This document shows positions 7,012-12,487 of a stretch of DNA of 12,487 nt, one piece after another. The notes below the pieces were generated by a model. It saw nothing but the letters and a program-made list of their open reading frames with translations. It had not been told where the DNA came from and searched no databases. Within the stretch, counting starts at the first letter, position 1. Every line of letters starts with the position of its first letter. This stretch comes from Pseudomonadota bacterium (GTDB lineage Bacteria; Pseudomonadota; Alphaproteobacteria; Rhizobiales; Xanthobacteraceae): positions 1 to 12,487 of the forward strand of contig JAEWFG010000074.1 in the NCBI GenBank assembly GCA_023388935.1, read 5' to 3'. Made by a program: the position numbers and the translations under genes.

Positions 7012-7719
7012 TCACGCGCCGAGCACATCCGCAAGCCGCGGCTCGTCAGCTGCGGGATCCCTGAGGAACAGCTCGGCCTCGATCTCCGTCAGATGCGACA
7101 GCATCTGCGCGCGTGCGGACTGCTTGTCGCGCTTACGGATCGCAGCGACGACCCCGGCGTGATGATCGGTGCCGCAGGCCGGCGTGTCGTGACGGCGGTA
7201 AAGCAGGATGATGAGCGAGGAGCGCGCGATCAGCTCCTTCAGGAAGCCGAGATAGATGCTGTGGCCGGACATCTCGGCGACGAGCCGGTGAAATTCTCCC
7301 GATAGCCGGACCGAGGCGCGCGCATCGCAGCGCAGCTCCGCCTCGCGCTCTTCAGCGAGATGGCGCTGGAGGCGATCGAGCCAGGCCGGCGACGCCGCGT
7401 CGATCGCGTGGTCGACGATGGTGGGCTCGATCAGACGCCGCGCCTCGAACACTTCGCGGGCGTCGGCGGGCGTGGGCCGTGCGACGAAGGCGCCGCGGTT
7501 CTTCTCGATGTCGACGATACCCTCATGCGCGAGCTGCTGGAGTGCCGTGCGGACCAGCGTGCGGCTCGCGCCATAGATCTCGCCAATCTCGTCCTCGCCG
7601 AGCTTCGTGCCCGGTAGCAGGCGATGTTCGAGGATTGCCGCGGTGACGCCCTCCCGAATGCGGCTGACGCGATCGCTCGCATCAGGCGCGTCGGATTTCC
7701 GTCGGATCTTGGCGGCCAT
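7012..7719 (-). CDS. GntR-family regulator, FCD (FadR-type) subfamily
   Basis: The product is 235 residues. Residues about 15-80 form the GntR winged helix-turn-helix, with the recognition region GASRTLVRTALQQLAHEGIV (50-69) and the wing NRGAFVARP. Residues about 88-212 form an all-helical FCD effector domain with candidate metal or ligand histidines H144 (EFHRLVAEMSGH), H186/H187 (DHHAG) and H209. FCD regulators are usually repressors released by small organic acids or amino-acid derivatives. The gene is divergent from the ABC importer operon, 255 bases away, so it probably controls that operon and itself. No clear Shine-Dalgarno site precedes ATG 7719. Confidence 0.92.
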   Translation of the reverse strand: MAAKIRRKSDAPDASDRVSRIREGVTAAILEHRLLPGTKLGEDEIGEIYGASRTLVRTALQQLAHEGIVDIEKNRGAFVARPTPADAREVFEARRLIEPTIVDHAIDAASPAWLDRLQRHLAEEREAELRCDARASVRLSGEFHRLVAEMSGHSIYLGFLKELIARSSLIILLYRRHDTPACGTDHHAGVVAAIRKRDKQSARAQMLSHLTEIEAELFLRDPAADEPRLADVLGA

Positions 7720-7770
7720 GGGGGTGAGGACTCGATCGGCGACATCACGCCTTCAATGTTAGTCGACGAG

Positions 7771-7801
7771 CTGTATCCAATAACAGGCGAAACTTTATAC
7801 A
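7771..7801. promoter_or_regulatory. Possible GntR-regulator operator region (TGTAT/ATACA inverted repeats)
   Basis: In this AT-rich patch upstream of the GntR gene, CTGT...ACAG forms an inverted repeat at 7771-7786. TGTAT at 7772-7776 is mirrored by ATACA at 7797-7801. FCD-type regulators often bind short AT-rich inverted repeats near their own promoters, so autoregulation is plausible. The arms are short and this could be chance. Confidence 0.3.
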
Positions 7802-7816
7802 ATCCGCGCCTGCTTT

Positions 7817-7836
7817 GTGTGCAGGTGGCTGCGCAC
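7817..7836. promoter_or_regulatory. Imperfect palindrome, candidate enhancer for a sigma-54 activator
   Basis: GTGTGCAG (7817-7824), a 4-base spacer GTGG, then CTGCGCAC (7829-7836) pair at 7 of 8 positions. The centre is about 97 bp upstream of the -24 GG of the sigma-54 promoter, within the usual range for enhancer-binding activators. It does not fit the NtrC or NifA consensus, so the binding protein, if any, is unknown. Confidence 0.3.
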
Positions 7837-7920
7837 GCGGCGGCCAGCCCGGATGCTCCGGATTCGATCTAACGATCTGACTCCGCTGCACAGTTTTGGA
7901 ATTCGGCCCGCCGAGGGCTT

Positions 7921-7936
7921 TTGGCACGGACCTTGC
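7921..7936 (+). promoter_or_regulatory. Sigma-54 (RpoN) promoter of the ABC importer operon
   Basis: The sequence TTGGCACGGACCTTGC matches the -24/-12 consensus (TTGGCACG-N4-TTGC) almost perfectly. The GG at 7923-7924 and GC at 7935-7936 are separated by exactly 10 bases. Transcription should start near 7947-7948, about 27 bases before the ATPase ATG at 7975. Sigma-54 promoters require an activator (for example NtrC under nitrogen limitation). This site also shows that an in-frame TTG at 7921 is promoter and not a start codon. Confidence 0.88.
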
Positions 7937-7937
7937 G

Positions 7938-7963
7938 GAGAGAGGCGAAGCATCGCCCCTCTC
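7938..7963. promoter_or_regulatory. Inverted repeat over the predicted transcription start, candidate repressor operator
   Basis: GAGAGAGGCG (7938-7947) and CGCCCCTCTC (7954-7963) are complementary at 9 of 10 positions around AAGCAT. The centre coincides with the start predicted from the sigma-54 promoter. An RNA hairpin is unlikely because the left arm lies upstream of that start, so a protein-binding operator is the better reading. The adjacent GntR regulator is the obvious candidate ligand, though the GC-rich arms are unlike typical FCD operators. Confidence 0.4.
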
Positions 7964-7974
7964 GCGGACCCGCC

Positions 7975-8961
7975 ATGGCCACTCCCGCCGCTCTCGAACT
8001 GGTCGCCGTCACCAAGCGCTACGACACCACGCTCGCGGTCGACAACGTCAATCTGAAGATCCCGGCCGGCACCTATTGCTGCCTGCTCGGCCCCTCCGGC
8101 TGTGGCAAGACCTCGACCTTGCGGATGATCGCGGGCCATGAGGCGGTCAGCGCGGGCGACATCATCCTGGGTGCGCAGAACGTCACCGGTCTCGAGCCCG
8201 CCAAGCGCGGCACGGCGATGATGTTCCAGTCCTACGCGCTGTTTCCGCACCTGACCGTGCTCGACAATGTTGCATTCGCCCTGAAAATGCGCGGCGTCGA
8301 CCGCGCGACGCGGCACGAGCGCGCCGGCGAATTGCTCGAACTCGTTGCCATGAGCCCCTACGCGGGCCGGCTCCCGGCTCAGCTCTCCGGCGGCCAACAG
8401 CAGCGCGTGGCGCTCGCCCGGGCGCTGATCACCGAGCCGCAGATCCTGCTACTCGACGAGCCCCTGTCCGCGCTCGATCCGTTCCTGCGGGTGAAGATGC
8501 GGGGCGAGCTGAAGCGGCTGCAGCGCGAGCTCGGCATCAGTTTCATCCAGGTCACCCACGGCCAGGAAGAGGCGATGGCACTCGCCGACCACATCGTGGT
8601 GATGAACCACGGCAGGATCGAGCAGCAGGGCTCGGCGCGCGACATCTTCCACCATCCCCGCACCGATTTCGTGGCGCGCTTCATCGGCGGCCACAACGTC
8701 CTCAGCGACGGCGGCAACCTCATCGCCGTGCGCGCCGATCAGCTCGGCATCATGCCGTTCGCCGACGGCGCCTACGGCGCGCCGGCGCTGCTGACCCAGA
8801 CCGAGTACCAGGGCTCCTATGTCGCCGTCTCGCTCACCCTCGACGACGGCACCGCCCTGCTCTCCCACGTTCCCGAGGCCACCTTCGACGTCCACCCGTT
8901 CCGTCCGGGCGATCGCGTGCTGGCCACCTGGGATCCCGCCAAGGCGCGGCGCCTGCAATAG
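7975..8961 (+). CDS. ABC transporter ATP-binding protein, PotA-like
   Basis: The product is 328 residues: the ATPase of a polyamine/opine/phosphonate-type importer, energising uptake from the cytoplasmic face. Visible motifs are Walker A GPSGCGKT (39-46), Q-loop Q85, signature LSGGQQQR (137-144), Walker B LLLDEP (158-163), D-loop SALD and H-loop H195. A C-terminal TOBE-like domain covers about 240-328. The ATG at 7975 is chosen because it lies just after the sigma-54 promoter; an 18-codon upstream extension would lie in promoter DNA. It has no clear ribosome-binding site and a very short leader. It is the first gene of the plus-strand operon, followed after 42 bases by the binding-protein gene. 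PotA-like assignment is firm; polyamine specificity is not implied. Confidence 0.93.
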   Translation: MATPAALELVAVTKRYDTTLAVDNVNLKIPAGTYCCLLGPSGCGKTSTLRMIAGHEAVSAGDIILGAQNVTGLEPAKRGTAMMFQSYALFPHLTVLDNVAFALKMRGVDRATRHERAGELLELVAMSPYAGRLPAQLSGGQQQRVALARALITEPQILLLDEPLSALDPFLRVKMRGELKRLQRELGISFIQVTHGQEEAMALADHIVVMNHGRIEQQGSARDIFHHPRTDFVARFIGGHNVLSDGGNLIAVRADQLGIMPFADGAYGAPALLTQTEYQGSYVAVSLTLDDGTALLSHVPEATFDVHPFRPGDRVLATWDPAKARRLQ

Positions 8962-9003
8962 CGCCGACCGTCAACGACAATGCGCAACAGAGGAGTGACT
9001 GAT

Positions 9004-10293
9004 ATGACCGAGACCACTGGGAAAACCGGCGTCAGCCGCCGCACACTACTCAAGGGCACCGCCGGCCTCGCCGGCCTTGCCGCGGGCTCCGGCGCCATCA
9101 CCGGCTTTCCCCATGTGATGTCGGCCGAGCCGAAGGTGCTGCGTTATCTCGGCACCGCCGTGAACGAGGGCGACGACATCTCGAAGCAATGCCTGAAGGA
9201 CACCGGCATCAAGATCGAATACATCACCGCGACCACCGACGACGTCACCAAGCGAGTGATGACCCAGCCGAATTCCTTCGATGTGCTGGACACCGAATAT
9301 TTCTCGCTGAAGAAGATCGTGCCGTCAGGCAACATCCTTGCCCTCGACGCGAAGAAGATCAAGGAGTTCGACAACATCACGCCGGTCTTCACCAAGGGCG
9401 AGACGCCCGGCGGCAAGAAGATCGGCGGCCAGGGCACGGCGCCCTGGAAGGTGCTCTATCTCGAAGGCAAGGACTCCAGGAAGTTCGCGACGTCCGCGAC
9501 CGAATTCGTCACACTTATTCCGACCGTCTACAACGCCGACACGCTCGGCATCCGCCCCGACCTGATCAAGCGGCCGATCAGCTCGTGGTCCGAGCTGCTC
9601 AATCCCGAGTTCAAGGGCAAGGCCTCGATCCTCAACATTCCCTCGATCGGCATCATGGATGCCGCGATGGTCGTGGAAGCCACCGGCAAGTACAAATACG
9701 CCGACAAGGGCAACATGACCAAGGAAGAGATCGATCTGACCATGAAGGTCATGACCGAGGCCAAGAAGGCCGGCCAGTTCCGCGCCTTCTGGAAGGATTT
9801 CAACGAGAGCGTCAACCTGATGGCTTCGGGCGAAACCGTGATCCAGTCGATATGGTCGCCGGCGGTGACGAAGGTGCGCTCGATGGGAATCGCCTGCACC
9901 TTCCAGCCGCTCAGGGAAGGCTACCGTTCCTGGGCGTCGGGCTTCTGCGTCTCCAAGGGCGTGTCGGGTCCGAAGCTCGACTGGGCCTATGAGTTCGTCA
10001 ACTGGTTCCTGTCCGGCTATGCCGGCGCCTATCTCAACCGCCAGGGCTATTACTCGGCCGTGCTGTCGACCGCGAAGGCGAACATGGAGCCCTACGAGTG
10101 GGCCTACTGGATGGAAGGCAAGCCGGCCGAGAAGGACATCAAGGCGCCTGACGGCTCGCTGCTGGAGAAGGCCGGCGCGGTGCGCGACGGCGGCTCCTAC
10201 GAGGAGCGCATGGGCGGCGTTGCCTGCTGGAACGCCGTGATGGACGAGAACGACTACATGGTCCGCAAGTGGAACGAGTTCATCGCGGCGTAA
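9004..10293 (+). CDS. ABC transporter substrate-binding protein, Tat-exported, PotD-like
   Basis: The product is 429 residues, a periplasmic extracellular solute-binding protein of the PotD/spermidine-putrescine class. It starts at ATG 9004, which has GAGGAG ending 9 bases upstream; an upstream ATG at 8980 has none. The N-terminus carries a twin-arginine signal SRRTLLK (residues 11-17), a Gly/Ala-rich core and a probable cut after Ala41 (VMSA-EP). Tat export implies folding in the cytoplasm before secretion. The mature part shows typical class features, such as YNADTLGI, SSWSELLNPEFKGKASIL, and AYEFVNWFLSGYAGAYLNRQGYY (here quoted in part: FVNWFLSGYAGAY). At 429 residues it is longer than E. 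coli PotD (about 350). The ligand is unknown; the downstream racemase suggests an amino-acid-derived or hydantoin-like compound. Confidence 0.9.
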   Translation: MTETTGKTGVSRRTLLKGTAGLAGLAAGSGAITGFPHVMSAEPKVLRYLGTAVNEGDDISKQCLKDTGIKIEYITATTDDVTKRVMTQPNSFDVLDTEYFSLKKIVPSGNILALDAKKIKEFDNITPVFTKGETPGGKKIGGQGTAPWKVLYLEGKDSRKFATSATEFVTLIPTVYNADTLGIRPDLIKRPISSWSELLNPEFKGKASILNIPSIGIMDAAMVVEATGKYKYADKGNMTKEEIDLTMKVMTEAKKAGQFRAFWKDFNESVNLMASGETVIQSIWSPAVTKVRSMGIACTFQPLREGYRSWASGFCVSKGVSGPKLDWAYEFVNWFLSGYAGAYLNRQGYYSAVLSTAKANMEPYEWAYWMEGKPAEKDIKAPDGSLLEKAGAVRDGGSYEERMGGVACWNAVMDENDYMVRKWNEFIAA

Positions 10294-10297
10294 CGTG

Positions 10298-11257
10298 ATG
10301 GACGCGTCGGAGAATATTCTGCAACAGGGATCCCCGGACCTCGTCCGGGGATCCGATACGACGCGTGCCGCAAAAGCGGCGCGGCTGTCGCCGTCATTCA
10401 TCTCCTGGCTCCAGGCCGGGCCGATGATGCTGGTGTTTCTCGCCTTCTTCCTGATTCCGCTCGTCTTCGTCGTCATCGTCTCCTTCTGGGACTACAACGA
10501 GTACCAGCTGCTGCCGGCCTTCTCGGGGCGCGGCTACACCGACACGTTCGAAGGCTGCATCGCGCAGCTTCCCGATCTCTGCACCATCGGCAAGACCTAT
10601 CTGAAGACGCTCAAGCTCTGCTTCCTGGTCTGGGCCATCACGCTCTTCATCGGTTTCTGGGTCGCCTATTTCCTCGCTTTCCACGTCAAGTCCAGGACCT
10701 GGCAGATGGGACTGTCGCTGCTCTGCACGATCCCGTTCTGGACTTCCAACGTCATTCGCATGATTGCCTGGATCCCGCTGCTCGGTCGCAACGGCCTGGT
10801 GAACTCCGGGTTCATGAAGACGGGGCTGATCAATCAGCCCGTGGAATGGCTGCTGTTCTCCGAGTTCTCCGTCGTGCTGGCGCTGGTTCACCTCTTCACC
10901 TTCTTCATGGTGGTGCCGATCTTCAATTCGATGGTGCGCATCGACAAATCGCTGATCGAGGCCGCCTATGACGCGGGCGCCACCGGCTTCCAGACGCTGG
11001 TCAACGTCGTCATTCCCCTGGCAAAACCCGGCATCGTGATCGGCTCGATCTTCGTCATCACCATCGTGATGGGCGACTTCATCACCATCGGCGTGATGGG
11101 CGGCCAGCAGATCGCCGCCGCCGGCAAGATCATCGAGACACGGCTGAACGCGCTGCAATTCCCGGCTGCCGCGGCGAACGCCGTGATCCTGCTCGCGATC
11201 ACCTTCCTGATCATCACCATGATGTCGCGCATCGTCGACATAAGGAAGGAGCTGTGA
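10298..11257 (+). CDS. ABC transporter permease, PotB-like
   Basis: The product is 319 residues, an inner-membrane permease with about six helices. The first helix is at about 43-63. The cytoplasmic ATPase-contact (EAA) motif is EAAYDAGATGFQTLVNVVIP at 221-240. ATG 10298 follows the binding-protein stop by 4 bases; an adjacent in-frame GTG at 10295 would add one residue. There is no clear Shine-Dalgarno site, so translational coupling to the upstream gene is likely. Codons 11-19 (GSPDLVRGS) are made of a perfect palindrome. The first 35 residues look like a non-conserved cytoplasmic tail, but no alternative start downstream would preserve the first helix. It pairs with the next gene to form the channel. 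Confidence 0.92.
   Translation: MDASENILQQGSPDLVRGSDTTRAAKAARLSPSFISWLQAGPMMLVFLAFFLIPLVFVVIVSFWDYNEYQLLPAFSGRGYTDTFEGCIAQLPDLCTIGKTYLKTLKLCFLVWAITLFIGFWVAYFLAFHVKSRTWQMGLSLLCTIPFWTSNVIRMIAWIPLLGRNGLVNSGFMKTGLINQPVEWLLFSEFSVVLALVHLFTFFMVVPIFNSMVRIDKSLIEAAYDAGATGFQTLVNVVIPLAKPGIVIGSIFVITIVMGDFITIGVMGGQQIAAAGKIIETRLNALQFPAAAANAVILLAITFLIITMMSRIVDIRKEL
10328..10354. repeat. Perfect 12-bp-arm palindrome inside the permease reading frame
   Basis: GGATCCCCGGAC (10328-10339), loop CTC, then GTCCGGGGATCC (10343-10354) are exact reverse complements. It lies 35 bases after the binding-protein stop, in frame within codons 11-19 of the permease gene. The sequence resembles palindromic units (CCCCGG...CCGGGG) dispersed in alphaproteobacterial genomes. 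As RNA it would form a very stable hairpin near the permease start, which could stabilise the upstream binding-protein message or reduce permease translation. Confidence 0.8.
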
Positions 11258-11260
11258 GCG

Positions 11261-12139
11261 ATGAAGGAAGGACGCCCGCGCAGCTTCTACGTGCTCGCCA
11301 TCTTCTTCGCGGCCTATGTGCTGTTTCTCTACGGCCCGATGATCGCGATCTACGTCCTGTCGTTCCAGGGCCCGCAGGGCGGCCTCACTTTCCCAATGAG
11401 CGGCGTCTCGACCTTCTGGCTGGCGAAGCTGTTCGAGGGCACCGGCATCGTCGACCTCGGCGCCGCCTTCCGACGCTCGCTGCTGCTTGGCCTCGTCGTG
11501 ATGGCCGTCACCGTCGTGCTGTCGGTTGCCGCCGGCATGGCGTTCCGCCGCAAATTTAGGGCACAGAGCATCCTGTTCTATTCGGCGATCGCGAGCCTCA
11601 TCGTGCCCTCGATCATCACCTCGCTCGGCATCTCCCTTGAATTCCGCATCATCGACGATCTGATCAAGGGATACTTCAACGAGAATTTCGAGACCTCGAT
11701 GGGCCTGCTCACCTCGGGTCTCGGCGCGCATCTGACCTGGACGCTGCCGTTCGGCCTCTTGATCATGTTCGCGATCTTCAATCGCTTCGACCCGCGCCTC
11801 GAAGAAGCCGCGCGCGATCTCGGCGCGACACCATGGCAGACGTTCCGCCATGTCGTGCTGCCGATCATCCTGCCTTCGGTGATCGGCATCGGCCTGTTCG
11901 GCTTCACGCTATCCTGGGACGAACTCGCCCGCTCCAGCCAGGCGATCGGGCCGGTGAACACGCTGCCGCTGGACCTGCAAGGCCTCACCACCACGGTGAC
12001 GAAGCCAGACATCTATGCACTCGGCACCGTGATCTCGGCGGTATCGTTCGCGGTGATCACGCTTGCGCTCGGCACCATCCACATGCTCAACAGGCGGCAG
12101 GCGGCGAAGGGCTCGGACGCCGGCAAGGGGCTTGTCTGA
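11261..12139 (+). CDS. ABC transporter permease, PotC-like
   Basis: The product is 292 residues, the second inner-membrane permease of the importer. The first helix is at about 10-33 (FYVLAIFFAAYVLFLYGPMI). The EAA motif is EAARDLGATPWQTFRHVVLP at 182-201, the expected contact with the ATPase. The last helix is at about 255-276. ATG 11261 lies 3 bases after the previous stop and has an AAGGAG ribosome-binding site within the end of the preceding gene, so the two permeases are probably translated together. The racemase gene starts 2 bases after its stop. Size and motif order are normal for the family. Confidence 0.93.
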   Translation: MKEGRPRSFYVLAIFFAAYVLFLYGPMIAIYVLSFQGPQGGLTFPMSGVSTFWLAKLFEGTGIVDLGAAFRRSLLLGLVVMAVTVVLSVAAGMAFRRKFRAQSILFYSAIASLIVPSIITSLGISLEFRIIDDLIKGYFNENFETSMGLLTSGLGAHLTWTLPFGLLIMFAIFNRFDPRLEEAARDLGATPWQTFRHVVLPIILPSVIGIGLFGFTLSWDELARSSQAIGPVNTLPLDLQGLTTTVTKPDIYALGTVISAVSFAVITLALGTIHMLNRRQAAKGSDAGKGLV

Positions 12140-12141
12140 TC

Positions 12142-12487
12142 GTGACGCGACTGCACGTGGTCAATCCCAACACGACGGCGTCCATGACGGCGAAGATCGC
12201 CGCCGCCGCGCGCGCGGTCGCGTTGGCCGACACCGTGATCGATGCCCGCCAGCCAACGATGGGCCCGGTCTCGATCGAGGGATTCTACGACGAGGTCTTC
12301 GCTGTCCCCGGCATGCTCGGCTGCATCCGCGAGGCCGATCGCGACGGCGCGGATGCCCACATCATTGCCTGTTTCGACGACACCGGCCTGGACGCCGCAC
12401 GCGCCGCCGCGAAAGCGCCTGTGATCGGCATCGGCGAAGCCGCCTTCCATATGGCGAGCCTGATCGCGGCGCGCTTTGCCGTGGTGA
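12142..12487 (+). CDS. Asp/Glu/hydantoin racemase family protein, 3' end cut by window
   Basis: A GTG at 12142, preceded by AAGGGG and starting 2 bases after the permease stop, opens a frame that runs off the window after 115 residues. It begins with the family hallmark VVNPNTT (6-12). GPVSIEGFYDE (41-51) follows. The first catalytic cysteine is C77 in IIACFDDTG (75-82). GIGEAAFHMASLIAARFAVV is also typical. The full protein is normally about 210-250 residues with a second catalytic Cys later, not seen here. Relatives interconvert enantiomers of 5-substituted hydantoins or of Asp/Glu without a cofactor. Its position as the next operon gene suggests the imported compound, or its product, is racemised. 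Substrate is inferred. Confidence 0.88.
   Translation, partial: MTRLHVVNPNTTASMTAKIAAAARAVALADTVIDARQPTMGPVSIEGFYDEVFAVPGMLGCIREADRDGADAHIIACFDDTGLDAARAAAKAPVIGIGEAAFHMASLIAARFAVV

Noticed and set aside
7887..7903. NtrC-like site TGCACAGTTTTGG
   Set aside because: Only about 8 of 14 informative bases match the NtrC consensus, with one half-site missing, and it lies too close to the -24 element for a normal enhancer.
10394..11851. 485-codon minus-strand reading frame opposite the two permease genes
   Set aside because: Its Asp/Glu/His-rich composition is the mirror of hydrophobic permease codons. The plus strand has EAA motifs and tight gene spacing.

Overview
The window looks like chromosomal DNA from a GC-rich alphaproteobacterium. 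Protein style, codon use and gene order suggest Bradyrhizobium or a close relative, but this is inferred from reading the sequence, without any database search. I find no tRNA, rRNA, CRISPR array, insertion sequence or phage gene.

Layout. (1) Bases 1-1802, minus strand: a CYTH-CHAD protein (polyphosphate/triphosphate-related). A perfect hairpin lies just beyond its stop. A textbook Pho box lies just upstream of its longest reading frame, which links it to phosphate starvation. (2) Bases 1803-2251: mostly non-coding, with a possible 52-residue orphan ORF. (3) Bases 2252-6407, minus strand: three co-directional genes in the order glutaminase (glsA), 14-helix-type MFS transporter, exported metal-dependent amidohydrolase. 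Gaps are 70 and 90 bases, so this may be an operon. (4) Bases 6408-6993: upstream region of glsA and a small two-helix membrane protein on the plus strand. (5) Base 7012 to the end: a minus-strand GntR/FCD repressor, divergent from a tightly packed plus-strand operon. The operon encodes an ABC importer of the spermidine/putrescine (PotABCD) type: ATPase, Tat-exported binding protein and two permeases. A truncated Asp/Glu/hydantoin racemase follows.

How it works together. The ABC operon has a nearly ideal sigma-54 (RpoN) promoter, TTGGCACGGACCTTGC at 7921-7936, 38 bases before the ATPase start. A 10-bp inverted repeat lies over the predicted transcription start. A second imperfect palindrome lies about 100 bp upstream, at enhancer distance. 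With the divergent FCD-type repressor and the terminal racemase, this suggests a nitrogen-responsive, substrate-derepressed system for taking up and racemising a nitrogenous compound, possibly a hydantoin or related N-carbamoyl compound. The substrate is inferred only. A perfect 12-bp-arm palindrome is embedded in the first codons of the first permease gene, at the binding-protein/permease junction.

No wholly new enzyme system is evident. The most unusual content is regulatory: the sigma-54/GntR architecture, the Pho box before the CYTH-CHAD gene (which also casts doubt on its longest start), and the coding palindrome.
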